Positions 31,821 through 40,561 of a stretch of DNA of 46,446 nt are shown in pieces. The notes below the pieces were generated by a model that was not told the origin of the DNA, searched no databases, and saw only the letters and a program-made list of their open reading frames with translations. The stretch is from assembly GCA_034382075.1 (NCBI GenBank), contig JAXMOZ010000017.1, forward strand, positions 1-46,446, in the 5' to 3' direction. A program made the translations under genes and the position numbers. Position 1 is the stretch's first letter; each line of letters opens with the position of its first letter. The stretch comes from JAEULH01 sp034382075 (GTDB taxonomy: Bacteria > Pseudomonadota > Alphaproteobacteria > Rhodospirillales > Defluviicoccaceae).

Positions 31821-32705
31821 TCAGCAGGCGACGTGGCGATCGATGATGGCGTTGCGCACCGACTTCTGCAGCTTCTCGAACGCGCGGACCTCGATCTGGC
31901 GCACCCGCTCGCGGGAGATGCCATAGCGCTGGCTCAGGCTCTCCAGGGTCGTCGGATTGTCCTGCAGCCGACGCTCGGAGAGGATCTGCCGCTCGCGGTC
32001 CGAGAGCGTGCGCAGGGCGCCGGCGAGCAGCTTCCGCCTCGCGCCAAACTCCTCGTGCTTGGCGAACGTCACCTCCTGGTCGTCCTCGCCATCGACCAGC
32101 CAGTCCTGCCACTCCCCGTCGCCCTCCTCGCGAAGCGGCGCGTTGAGCGAGGCGTCGGGGCTGCTGATCCGCCGGTTCATCTGGATGACGTCGGTCTCGG
32201 GAACGTTGAGCCGTTCGGCAATGTGGCTGACCCGCTCCGGCGACAGGTCGCCTTCCTCGATCGCCTGCATCTGCCCCTTGAGCCGGCGCAGGTTGAAGAA
32301 CAGCTTCTTCTGCGCCGCGGTGGTGCCCATTTTCACCAGCGACCAGGAGTGGAGGATGTATTCCTGCATCGCCGCGCGGATCCACCACATGGCGTAGGTG
32401 GCGAGCCGGAAGCCGCGGTCGGGGTCGAAGCGGACGACCGCCTGCATCATCCCGACGTTGCCCTCGGAAATCAGCTCGCCCAAGGGCAGGCCGTAGCCCC
32501 GGTAGCCCATGGCGATCTTGGCGACCAGGCGGAGGTGGCTGGTGACGAGGACGTTCGCCGCCTCCTCGTCGTGATGGTCCGCCCAGCGCTTGGCCAGCCG
32601 ATACTCCTCGTCGGGGCTCAGCATCGGATAGCGGCGGATGTGCTGGAGGTAGCGGGCCAGATTGCGGTCCGGCGAGATTTCCAGCTCTGATGAGGACACC
32701 GACAT
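31821..32705 (-). CDS. rpoH: RNA polymerase heat-shock sigma factor
   Basis: A 294-residue sigma-32 protein. Region 2 has LVTSHLRLVAKIAMGYRGYG, RFDPDRGFRLATYAMWWIRA, and the helix that melts promoter DNA. The RpoH box is QKKLFFNLRR near residue 130, which tells it from other sigma-70 members. Region 4 is LDLQ-poor but shows LESLSQRYGISRERVRQIEV at the end. The ATG at 32705 is preceded by AGGAGGGGAAGG. In alphaproteobacteria RpoH drives chaperone genes. Convergent to purA, with two palindromes in the gap. Confidence 0.95.
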   Translation of the reverse strand: MSVSSSELEISPDRNLARYLQHIRRYPMLSPDEEYRLAKRWADHHDEEAANVLVTSHLRLVAKIAMGYRGYGLPLGELISEGNVGMMQAVVRFDPDRGFRLATYAMWWIRAAMQEYILHSWSLVKMGTTAAQKKLFFNLRRLKGQMQAIEEGDLSPERVSHIAERLNVPETDVIQMNRRISSPDASLNAPLREEGDGEWQDWLVDGEDDQEVTFAKHEEFGARRKLLAGALRTLSDRERQILSERRLQDNPTTLESLSQRYGISRERVRQIEVRAFEKLQKSVRNAIIDRHVAC

Positions 32706-32825
32706 CGCCTTCCCCTCCTCCGCTGTTGCCAGACCGCGGCGGCGCCGGAGCGCCACACTCAAACCGTACGTCCTATCGATTCACGCATCAAGATAGCTTA
32801 GCTGCGCAGTCAAGTATAGGAGTTT
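32706..32825 (-). promoter_or_regulatory. Probable rpoH promoter region
   Basis: An AT-rich island in otherwise GC-rich DNA. On the minus strand it has TATACT (32813-32818) and TTGACT (32808-32813), which overlap each other and cannot both belong to one promoter. No standard -35/-10 pair with 16-18-bp spacing is clear, so more than one promoter may act here. Confidence 0.35.
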
Positions 32826-33788
32826 TTACAATCGGTCTAATTCGCAAGTTAAGCCATTCAGATCGTGTGGTGTTTCCGAGTGAAAGCTGAGCCGCCGCGC
32901 GGAGACGGGATGGCTGAAGGCGATCAAGAATGCGTGAAGGGCCTGTCGATCGAGCAGCGCCGCCACTGCCGGAGACGCTTTCTCGGCGAGATCGATGCGC
33001 CTGCGGCCGTAGAGCCGGTCGCCGATCAGCGGGTGGCCGATGGAGGTCAGGTGGACCCGGATCTGGTGGGTGCGCCCGGTCTTCGGCCGGCACTCGACCA
33101 GGGCGGCCGCCGTCTTGAAGGCGCGGAGAACGCGGTAGTCGGTCGCGGCCGGCTTCCCGCCCACGGGCGTGAGCGCCATCTTCTTCCGGTTGGCGGCGCT
33201 TCGGCCGATGGCGCCTTCGATCCGCCCTTCCGCCGGGCGTGGAACGCCATGGACGATGGCATGGTAGCCGCGCTCGATGGTGTGGCTTGCGAACTGCTCG
33301 ACCAGCGAGCGATAGGCAACGTCGGTCTTGGCCGCGACGATCAGCCCGCTCGTGTCCTTGTCCAGGCGGTGAACGATGCCCGGGCGCAACAGCCCGCCGG
33401 CGCGGGCGAGCTTGCCGTCGCAGTGGCGAAGCAGCGCGTTGACCAGCGTCCCGTCTGGATTGCCGGCGCCCGGATGAACGACCAGACCCGCCGGTTTGTC
33501 GATGACGATGAGGTCGTCGTCCTCGAAGACCACCTCGAGCGGAATGGCTTCGGCCAGGACCTCGGGCGGGGGAAGCGGGATGGCCTCGATCCGCCAGGTG
33601 CTGCCCGCCGCCACCCGGAAATCCGGATCGAGAACCGTGCCGCCGCCGCCCGCGGCGACGTGGCCGTCGCGGATCAGGGTTTGCACCCGGGTGCGGGAGA
33701 GTTCGGGCAGCGCCTCGGCGAGCACGCGGTCGAGGCGCGCTCCGGCCTTGTTCTCCTCGACCGTGACGGTGTAAGTGGTCGCGACCAT
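32826..33788 (-). CDS. rluD: RluA/RluD-family pseudouridine synthase
   Basis: A 320-residue enzyme that converts uridines in 23S rRNA (or a similar target) to pseudouridine. Residues about 15-60 form an S4 domain (RLDRVLAEALPELSRTRVQT). The catalytic block is GIVHRLDKDTSGLIVAAKT near residue 135, with Asp as the nucleophile. Later are ERGYHAIVHGVP and PKTGRTHQIRVHLTSIGHPL. RluD is the best guess because of the S4 domain and length; the exact target is not certain. Its start is only 21 bp from the divergent gene at 33810, so their promoters must overlap the coding starts. Confidence 0.85.
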   Translation of the reverse strand: MVATTYTVTVEENKAGARLDRVLAEALPELSRTRVQTLIRDGHVAAGGGGTVLDPDFRVAAGSTWRIEAIPLPPPEVLAEAIPLEVVFEDDDLIVIDKPAGLVVHPGAGNPDGTLVNALLRHCDGKLARAGGLLRPGIVHRLDKDTSGLIVAAKTDVAYRSLVEQFASHTIERGYHAIVHGVPRPAEGRIEGAIGRSAANRKKMALTPVGGKPAATDYRVLRAFKTAAALVECRPKTGRTHQIRVHLTSIGHPLIGDRLYGRRRIDLAEKASPAVAALLDRQALHAFLIAFSHPVSARRLSFHSETPHDLNGLTCELDRL

Positions 33789-33809
33789 CCACTTCAAGAT
33801 GCGTGACAA

Positions 33810-34145
33810 ATGCAGGCCATCAAAGCCTTGGTCATCGGCCTCGGCATTCTCATCGTCGCCGGCATCGCGCTGCTCGCCTACGCCTTCTACGCGCGGATGA
33901 ACGATCCCGAGTTCAAACTGATGCGGACGGAGCGCCAGCAGGCGTCGAGCGCGCGCGCCGCCCAGCGGGCCGAGGGGTTCGGGCAGGCGAGCCTCGGCCT
34001 CCCCGAAGGCTGCAGCATCGTCGAGGTTCAGCCGGACGGGAAGTGGCTGTACCTGCGGGTCGGTCCTGCTGGAGCCTGTGAGCGCGTCCTCATCGTCGAT
34101 CCCCTGTCCGGCCGGGTGCACGGCAGCCTCACCGCCAGGCCGTGA
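33810..34145 (+). CDS. Small single-pass membrane protein
   Basis: A 111-residue protein with one membrane helix at about residues 4-26 (LVIGLGILIVAGIALLAYAF) and a soluble region that ends in a short beta-rich part (GCSIVEVQPDGKWLYLRVGP, then RVLIVDPLSGRVHG). Alphaproteobacteria often carry such a gene between rluD and a JAMM protein. The function is unknown. Its TGA overlaps the GTG of the next gene, so the two are translated together. Confidence 0.75.
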   Translation: MQAIKALVIGLGILIVAGIALLAYAFYARMNDPEFKLMRTERQQASSARAAQRAEGFGQASLGLPEGCSIVEVQPDGKWLYLRVGPAGACERVLIVDPLSGRVHGSLTARP

Positions 34146-34591
34146 TCTCGCCCACGATCCTGATCGAAGACAAGGTTCTGCGGCAGATCCGCGAGGACGG
34201 CGAGCGGCGCTACCCCGGGGAGAGCTGCGGCCTGCTGGTCGGCCGAAGGCAGCCCGGCGGCTCGGTCGAGGTCGCCGAGGCCCATGCCGGCGCCAACGTC
34301 GCACCCGAAGAGCGGGGCCGCCGCTTCGAGATCGATCCGGCGCTCCGCTTCCACCTGCTGCGGGCGCTGTCCGGCCGGCCGGAGACGATCGTCGGCCACT
34401 ACCACTCGCACCCGGACCGGCCGGCGGCGCCGTCGGCTTACGACCGGGAGATGGCGTTCGAGCCGGACCTGGTTTGGCTGATCACAGCGATCGCCGAGGG
34501 CCAAGCGGCGGAGACGGCAGCCTTCCGCATCGACGCCGCCGGCGCCCGGCGCCTGAACATCGTGGTTTGCGGCGGAGCCCAAGAGCGGTAA
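34142..34591 (+). CDS. JAMM/MPN-domain (M67) metalloprotease
   Basis: A 149-residue JAB1/MPN protein of the prokaryotic type. The metal site is complete: Glu27 (PGESCGLLVG) and the motif H-S-H-x7-S-x2-D with His88, His90, Ser98 and Asp101 (GHYHSHPDRPAAPSAYD). Such enzymes cleave isopeptide-like bonds, often near ubiquitin-like or ThiS/MoaD proteins, but no such gene is visible in the window. The GTG at 34142 overlaps the previous stop by 4 bp. Confidence 0.88.
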   Translation: MISPTILIEDKVLRQIREDGERRYPGESCGLLVGRRQPGGSVEVAEAHAGANVAPEERGRRFEIDPALRFHLLRALSGRPETIVGHYHSHPDRPAAPSAYDREMAFEPDLVWLITAIAEGQAAETAAFRIDAAGARRLNIVVCGGAQER

Positions 34592-34673
34592 GCGGCGCCT
34601 TGGCGGCGCTGCGGCCGGTCCTCTACACTCGATGACCGCAAAACCAGCCCGCGGCTGCGGCAGGGAGGACGAC

Positions 34674-35510
34674 ATGGCGCTGAAGGACTTGCTGGTGCAC
34701 ATCGACCAGGGGCCGCATGCCGATGTTCGGCTGGAGGCCGCCATTGCCTTGGCCAGGGACTACGACGCCCACCTGATCGGCGTCCACGCCATCAGCCACC
34801 CGCGCATCCCCAACTACATCCGGATGCAGATCGGCGACGACGTGCTGAAGGCGCAAGCCGCCTTTGCCGCCGATGCGCAGGCGAAGGCCCAGGCGTTGTT
34901 CGAGGAGCGGGTTGCCCGCGACGGCGTCCGCGGTGAATGGCGCGGGGTCGCGGCGGAACCGCTAGCGGCGCTGACGCTGCACGGCCGCTACGTGGATCTC
35001 GTCATCGTCGGCCAGCGCGACCCGTCGGGCGAGGACGCCAGCGACGATCCGACCGTGCCCGACCAGTTGATCCTCTCCCTCGGCCGGCCGGTGCTGGTGG
35101 TCCCCTACAGCGGCAGCTTCCCCGCGATCGGCAAGACCGTGCTGGTGGCCTGGGACGCGAGCCGGCTGGCGACCCGCGCGGTCAACGACGCCTTGCCGCT
35201 GCTGCTCGGGGCGAAGCGGGTGTGCGTGCTCGCCGTGAACCCGCACGGCGGCGAGGACGGCCACGGGCAGATCCCCAGCGCCGACATCTGCCTCCACCTT
35301 GCCCGCCACGGGGTGAAGGCGGAGGCCGAGCACCTCTACGCCGACGACATCGACGTCGGCGATGTTCTCCTCGACCGCGCCGCCGACATCGGCGCCGACC
35401 TCATCGTCAGCGGCGCCTACGGCCACGCCCGCTGGCGCGAGCTGGTCCTCGGCGGGGTGACCCGGCACCTGTTGCGGCACATGACCGTGCCGGTGCTGAT
35501 GACGCACTAA
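34674..35510 (+). CDS. Tandem universal stress protein
   Basis: A 278-residue protein with two Usp domains. The first (about 1-140) lacks a clear nucleotide loop. The second (about 145-278) has KTVLVAWDASRLATRAVNDA and ends with GAYGHARWRELVLGGVTRHL, close to the G-x2-G-x9-G-S/T pattern that binds ATP. Cytoplasmic. The ATG at 34674 has AGGGAGG upstream. Its stop overlaps the flippase stop on the other strand (35507-35510). Confidence 0.88.
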   Translation: MALKDLLVHIDQGPHADVRLEAAIALARDYDAHLIGVHAISHPRIPNYIRMQIGDDVLKAQAAFAADAQAKAQALFEERVARDGVRGEWRGVAAEPLAALTLHGRYVDLVIVGQRDPSGEDASDDPTVPDQLILSLGRPVLVVPYSGSFPAIGKTVLVAWDASRLATRAVNDALPLLLGAKRVCVLAVNPHGGEDGHGQIPSADICLHLARHGVKAEAEHLYADDIDVGDVLLDRAADIGADLIVSGAYGHARWRELVLGGVTRHLLRHMTVPVLMTH

Positions 35511-36853
35511 GACTGGCGCAATGCCTGCGCCGGCTCGGCCTTGCTCCCCCGGTGCAGCAGCCAGAACAGGCAGCCCCACTGGCCGACGGCGAACAGCACC
35601 TCGGTCACGACCAGGGCCACCGCGCCGCCCATCAGCCCGTACTGGTAGACCAGCGGCAGGCCGACGAGGAGCGTCCCGGCGCAGGCGATGCACTGGCTGA
35701 TGAAGCGCATGTTGGCCCGGCGCAGCGCCGAGAGCACCACCGCCGCCGGCAGCGGCGCCACGACGAAGAACGGGATCACCGCCATGATCTCGACCAGCGG
35801 GAAGGCCGCTTCGATGCCCCCGCCGAAGAGCGCCCGCAGGGCGAACTCGCCGCCAAGGTAGACGGCGATGCCGTAGACGGCGGCGACGCCGAGCAGGGGC
35901 AGCAACAGCCGGATCGCATAGTCCCACTGCTGCGAAGGCGACATCCGGTCGACCTCGCGCGCCGCCATCGGGATGAGCATCAGCCCGAGGCCCATCGCCA
36001 CCTGGAAAAAGGGCGCGACCAGAGCCTCCGCCGCCTTCAGCAGGCCCGCCGCCTCGGTGGAAACCAGCGCGCCCATGACCCAGAAGTAGCCGTGGTACGT
36101 CGCCATCCCTAAGGGCGCGGCGAGCAGCACCCATTTGCCGAAGGACCAGTGGTCGCCGGCATAGCGGCGGATCTCGGCCGTGGAGGGCCTGGAGAAGCGA
36201 TGGTTGACCCGGTCGCGCCCGGCGATGCAGGCGGTGGCGCTGCACGCCGAGAGCAGGACGTAGACGTGCACCACGCTCCAGCCGTCGACGAACAGCAGCG
36301 CGGCGAACGCGCCGACCACGAGGAGCAGATACCAAAGCGACTGCGCGAGGGCGCGGAACTGCCGCAGCTCGACATAGAACTGCCGGCGGCGGAAGTAGAG
36401 GAAGCAAAAGATGAAGGAGAAGACGCAACTCGCCGCGATCGTGTGGAACAGGTCCGGCTCAATGCCGCCGGCCGCCCAGGCGATCGCCGACCCGGCGGCG
36501 ATCAGCGTCGTCAACAGCCCCACCCAGATCGTCTCGAGGCCGAGCAGGAAGCCGAAATAGCGTGGCCGCTCCTCGGCCGTCTGCCTGGGGCCAAAAACCG
36601 CCATCGGCTCCAGCACCAGGCAGTCCTGAAGGGTGCGGACCAACGTCACCAGGACATTGGTGATGGCGTAGACGCCGAGCGCCTCGGTGCCAAGCTCGCG
36701 GCCGATGAGAATGCTGGCGAGGAAGCTGATCGCCGCCGTCGCGCCCTGGTCGGCGATGCTGGCCCCCGAGCGCGCGCCGACCGCGAGGTAGCGCGTGAGG
36801 ACCGACTTGTTCAGGCCACGCTGCATGAGGGAGGAGAAGGCGACTTGGGCCAT
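35507..36853 (-). CDS. Wzx-type polysaccharide flippase
   Basis: A 448-residue membrane protein of the MOP/MATE-like polysaccharide export superfamily. About 12-14 hydrophobic segments are seen, among them GASIADQGATAAISFLASIL, TIWVGLLTTLIAAGSAIAWA and LWYLLLVVGAFAALLFV. It would move a lipid-linked glycan across the inner membrane. No Wzy or glycan operon is adjacent; the glycosyltransferase at 10574 is far away. The start at 36853 gives a normal N terminus. It is convergent with the stress protein and overlaps it at the stops. Confidence 0.85.
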   Translation of the reverse strand: MAQVAFSSLMQRGLNKSVLTRYLAVGARSGASIADQGATAAISFLASILIGRELGTEALGVYAITNVLVTLVRTLQDCLVLEPMAVFGPRQTAEERPRYFGFLLGLETIWVGLLTTLIAAGSAIAWAAGGIEPDLFHTIAASCVFSFIFCFLYFRRRQFYVELRQFRALAQSLWYLLLVVGAFAALLFVDGWSVVHVYVLLSACSATACIAGRDRVNHRFSRPSTAEIRRYAGDHWSFGKWVLLAAPLGMATYHGYFWVMGALVSTEAAGLLKAAEALVAPFFQVAMGLGLMLIPMAAREVDRMSPSQQWDYAIRLLLPLLGVAAVYGIAVYLGGEFALRALFGGGIEAAFPLVEIMAVIPFFVVAPLPAAVVLSALRRANMRFISQCIACAGTLLVGLPLVYQYGLMGGAVALVVTEVLFAVGQWGCLFWLLHRGSKAEPAQALRQS

Positions 36854-36948
36854 GTCTGCTCGTTGATGACGCCTGGAGGCCGGACGGGGAGCTGCGAGCT
36901 CCGGGGGTTCGGGCCGGCGGGACGACGGCGCCCCGCCGGACCTCCGCC

Positions 36949-39405
36949 TCAGGCGGCGTTTCTGCCGCCCGGGGCTTTGCCGACCTCTGCCTCCAGAGCG
37001 TCGAGGCCACGCAGGACATCCTCCATGGCCCGCTCCAGCGGCCGGAGCGCCTCGCGCGCCGCGTCCCGACCCTTGGCCGCCAGCGTCTCCAGGACTTGCC
37101 TGCCCAGCGCGTGCACCCGCTGATGCGGGTCCGCCAGCCTGGCGAACGCCGGCAGCGCCCGCACCGAGGCGCCGGCGTGCAGGTACCAGTGGCCGAAGCG
37201 GCAATGCTCATGGTCGGAGAGCTGGTCGGCGTTGAGGGAGGTCCTGCCCTCCAGCGCGTCGATGATCTTCTGCACGAACGCCTTGTGGTCGGCCTTGGCG
37301 ATGGCGAGCATCTCCAGATCGCTCCGGCCGGTGAGCCGCATCTCGGCGGTGAAGGTGCCCACCAGCCGCTCCATCGACTGGGTGGCCTCGGTGACCACCT
37401 GCGCGACCCGGAGCACCTGGTTGGCGGCGCTGCCGGTTTCGTCGGCGGCGGTGGTGACGCCGGAAATGTTGCCGCTGACCTGCTGCGTTCCCTGCGCCGC
37501 CTGCTCGACGTTGCGGGCGATCTCCTGGGTCGCCGCGTCCTGCTCCTCGACGGCGGCAGCAATGGACGCGGAGATCTCGTTGATCTTGCCGATGGTCGAG
37601 ACGATCCCCTCGATGGCGCCGACGGTGCCGTTGATCTCGCTCCTCACGGCGTCGATCTGGGCGGCGATTTCCTCGGTGGCCTTGGCCGTCTGGTTGGCGA
37701 GCGACTTCACCTCGCCGGCGACCACGGCAAAGCCCTTGCCGGCGTCCCCTGCCCGCGCCGCCTCGATGGTCGCGTTCAGCGCCAGGAGGTTGGTCTGGCC
37801 GGCGATGGCGTTGATCAACTCGACCACCTCGCCGATCTTCTCCGCAGCCGCCGCGAGCCCGCGCACCGTCGCCTGAGCCTTTTCCGCCTCGCCGGTTGCG
37901 TCCCTGGCAATGGTGCTCGATGCGCCCATCTGCCGCGCGATCTCGCGGATCGAGCTGGACAGCTCCTCTGCCGCCGAGGCCACCGTCTGAACGTTGCTGC
38001 TGGCCTGCTCCGACGCGGCGGCAACCGCCGTCGCCTGCCGGCTGGTCTCCTCGGCGGTCGCCGACATCGTCTGCGAGGCCTGCTGCATCTCGCCGGCCGA
38101 GCCACCCAGCGCCGCGATGACCGCCGCCACCTCGGCGTCGAAGCTTCCCACCAGCTCTTCCAGGCGATGCGCGCGGACGAACTGCTTCTCCCGTTCCCCG
38201 GCCTGCTCCGCCTCGAGCCGCCGCTGGTCGGCCGCGTTCTGCTTGAACACCTGAACCGCCCGAGCCATCTCGCCCAGCTCGTCGCCCTGACCGACCGCGG
38301 GCACCTCGACGCCGAGGTCGCCCTGGGCAAGCGCCTGTACCGCCTGCGTGAGCTGCTTGAACGGCTGCAGGAAGCGGCGGGCGACCAGCAAAAAGAGCCC
38401 GGCCGCCAGGACCGCGATCGCCACGACGATGCCGCTGCTCGCGGCCAGCCCGAGGGTCGCCGCCCTTAGCGCAGCCTGCGCCTTGGCAAGCAGCGAGCCC
38501 GCGGCCACATCCTCGACATTCTTGAACAGGTCGATCTTCTTGGTGATGGTGTCGAACCAGACCCCGGCGTTGATGCCCTGGACGTCGTTGCTGTAGGCGC
38601 TGGCAATCGCCACGGCGCGGAGACGGTCGACCTCGGCCACCACCGGGTCCCCCAGGACCTCGTCGAGCTTCGCCCGAGCGGCGGCGTCGGCGTTGGCCTT
38701 GAACACGGCGAGGAAGGCTTCCTGCTCGCCGACGAGGGCGATGAACTTCCGGTGCAGTTCGGCTGGGAAGCCGGCGGCGGTGAACTCCTGCGCAACGCTT
38801 GCCGTGCCGAAGCCGGCGGAGCCCGTTGCCCGCTCCTGACCGGCACGCTCCTTGGCCTGGAGCAGGGCGATGTAGGCCGTGATCGCGGTGTTCAGCGAAG
38901 CGTCGTCGGTCAGCGTCTGCATCACGCTGACCACGTTGAGCCAGCGGGCAACCGTCTCGGTGTAGTAGCCGAAGGACTCGGGGAGGCCGAGCGACAGCGC
39001 GGAGATGGCCTCCCGCTTCGCCGGCAGCTTATCGAGCCATGACCGGGCCTCGCCGAGGCGCTGGGCAAGGACAGGATCGTATCGTCCGGCATCGAAGGCG
39101 GCGAGCCCCCGGCCGAGGCTGCCCATCGACCCGTCCGTCGCCGCGCGCTGGGTCTCCAGGCGGCGCACGAAGGCATCGGATCCCTTCGAGCCGATGAAGC
39201 CGGTGGAGGTGCCGCGCTCCTTCTGCAGCTCGTGGATGACGGTGCTGATGTCCGCCGCCAGGGCCATGAGGTGCTCGGTGTTGTGCACCGCCGTGTAGCG
39301 CCGGTACTGCTCGAGAACGGCGTGGCCGCCGAAGGCCACCGCCGCGAGCACCGGAACGAGGATCGCGGCGCAAATGATCGTCTTGATCTTCAGCGACTTG
39401 AACAT
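36949..39405 (-). CDS. Methyl-accepting chemotaxis protein with NIT and CZB domains
   Basis: An 818-residue chemoreceptor. Signal anchor near residues 8-25 (IICAAILVPVLAAVAFGG). The periplasmic NIT-like domain (about 45-310) has LQKERGTSTGFIGSKGSDAF and SVMQTLTDDASLNTAITAYI. A second membrane segment (about 325-345) leads to a HAMP domain (LAQGDLGVEVPAVGQGDELG) and the signalling domain with its hairpin tip (about 590-600; INAIAGQTNLLALNATIEAA). The C-terminal CZB domain has His and Cys ligands (KADHKAFVQKI, HCRFGHWYLHAG, HQRVHALGRQVL) and binds zinc. AGGTG lies just before the ATG at 39405. It sits next to the che operon. Confidence 0.9.
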   Translation of the reverse strand: MFKSLKIKTIICAAILVPVLAAVAFGGHAVLEQYRRYTAVHNTEHLMALAADISTVIHELQKERGTSTGFIGSKGSDAFVRRLETQRAATDGSMGSLGRGLAAFDAGRYDPVLAQRLGEARSWLDKLPAKREAISALSLGLPESFGYYTETVARWLNVVSVMQTLTDDASLNTAITAYIALLQAKERAGQERATGSAGFGTASVAQEFTAAGFPAELHRKFIALVGEQEAFLAVFKANADAAARAKLDEVLGDPVVAEVDRLRAVAIASAYSNDVQGINAGVWFDTITKKIDLFKNVEDVAAGSLLAKAQAALRAATLGLAASSGIVVAIAVLAAGLFLLVARRFLQPFKQLTQAVQALAQGDLGVEVPAVGQGDELGEMARAVQVFKQNAADQRRLEAEQAGEREKQFVRAHRLEELVGSFDAEVAAVIAALGGSAGEMQQASQTMSATAEETSRQATAVAAASEQASSNVQTVASAAEELSSSIREIARQMGASSTIARDATGEAEKAQATVRGLAAAAEKIGEVVELINAIAGQTNLLALNATIEAARAGDAGKGFAVVAGEVKSLANQTAKATEEIAAQIDAVRSEINGTVGAIEGIVSTIGKINEISASIAAAVEEQDAATQEIARNVEQAAQGTQQVSGNISGVTTAADETGSAANQVLRVAQVVTEATQSMERLVGTFTAEMRLTGRSDLEMLAIAKADHKAFVQKIIDALEGRTSLNADQLSDHEHCRFGHWYLHAGASVRALPAFARLADPHQRVHALGRQVLETLAAKGRDAAREALRPLERAMEDVLRGLDALEAEVGKAPGGRNAA

Positions 39406-39531
39406 GCTCACCTGGACGCATGAGGACAGAACAGCTCTGACGCCGCGCCCCGCGACCAGCGCCGCGGGCGGCATCGCCCGCGCCATCCTGCCGCCGGCCG
39501 CTTAAGATTTGCTAAAGGGCGGGCTGCGCCC

Positions 39532-40263
39532 TCAGCCCCTGCGAACGACGCCGGTGAACATGTAGCCGGCGTGGCGAACGGTCTTGATCAGCTCGGGGGC
39601 GTTGGCGTTGTCCTCGATCTTCTGCCGCAGCCGGCGAATGCGGACGTCGATGCTGCGATCGAACGCCGGCGTCTGCGCGCCGTGGAGATAGTCCATGAGC
39701 TGGTTGCGGCTCAGCACCCGGTTGGGATGCTCGACGAAGATCTCGAGCAGGTCGAACTCGCCGGAGGTCAGGTCCACCGCCGCCCCGCCCGCGGAGCTGA
39801 CGCTGCGCCGGGCCGGGTCGAGGATCCAGCGGCCGAAGCGGTAGGTGTGTGCCGGCCCCTGCGCCCCGGCCGCGTCCTGCCGTGTGGGGCGCGGCGGCAA
39901 CCGCCGCAGGACGCTGCGGACCCGGGCCACCAGCTCGCGAGGCTCGAACGGCTTGGTCAGGTAGTCGTCGGCGCCGATCTCGAGGCCGACGATCCGGTCG
40001 GTGGCCTGATCCTGGCCGCTCAGGATGATGATGCCGATGTCGGTCAGGACCCGCAGCTCGCGGGTGAGCGTAAGCCCGTCGATCCCCGGCAGGCCGATGT
40101 CGAGGACGGCGAGGCGCACGTCTTCCGCGGCGACGAGTTCCGCCCCGCGCTCGCCGTCGGCGACCGCCGTGACGCGAAAGCCGGCATCCTCCAGGCAGTG
40201 GGAAACCACGGCGCGGACGGCGGGATCGTCCTCGACGACAAGAATATGCGCTGGAGACGGCAT
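39532..40263 (-). CDS. OmpR-family response regulator
   Basis: A 243-residue two-component regulator. The receiver domain (about 5-115) has the acidic pair ED at 11-12, phosphoacceptor Asp55 (LAVLDIGLPGIDGLTL), Ser at 83 and Lys at 105 (YLTKPFEPREL). The OmpR winged helix is at about 150-235 (VDLTSGEFDLLEIFVEHPNR, then RSIDVRIRRLRQKIEDNA). No paired kinase lies beside it. Orphan regulator near a chemotaxis operon; its target is unknown. Confidence 0.9.
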   Translation of the reverse strand: MPSPAHILVVEDDPAVRAVVSHCLEDAGFRVTAVADGERGAELVAAEDVRLAVLDIGLPGIDGLTLTRELRVLTDIGIIILSGQDQATDRIVGLEIGADDYLTKPFEPRELVARVRSVLRRLPPRPTRQDAAGAQGPAHTYRFGRWILDPARRSVSSAGGAAVDLTSGEFDLLEIFVEHPNRVLSRNQLMDYLHGAQTPAFDRSIDVRIRRLRQKIEDNANAPELIKTVRHAGYMFTGVVRRG

Positions 40264-40561
40264 GGGAACCTCGGCGGAGCCCGGCCGCCGAAACCTCCGG
40301 ACTTGTTCCGAAACACGGCGGCAACGACCCCGACACTAGCCGGCAACCTCTAACGAATAGTGTGCGGGCTCGTCCGAAGGCGTGGGCAAGGCGCTCGCGG
40401 CCTCGGATCCGGGGGATGTTCCTGGCCTGGCTGCGCCAACGGCGCCCGGAACCGGCCCGCGCGCGTGCAGGCGCCGCCCTTCGCGCTCGCCTGCGGCGCA
40501 GGGCCGGCAGCCGGCGGCCAGCGTCTTTCCGGACATGATCGTCAAGAAAGCTGAGGCCGCC
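40264..40561. other. Divergent gap between the OmpR regulator and cheA
   Basis: About 300 bp that should hold both promoters. I found no sigma-54 (GG-N10-GC in context) or strong sigma-70 pair. An in-frame ORF extends 60 codons upstream of the chosen cheA start (to 40382), but its sequence is low-complexity and unlike an HPt domain. Confidence 0.5.
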
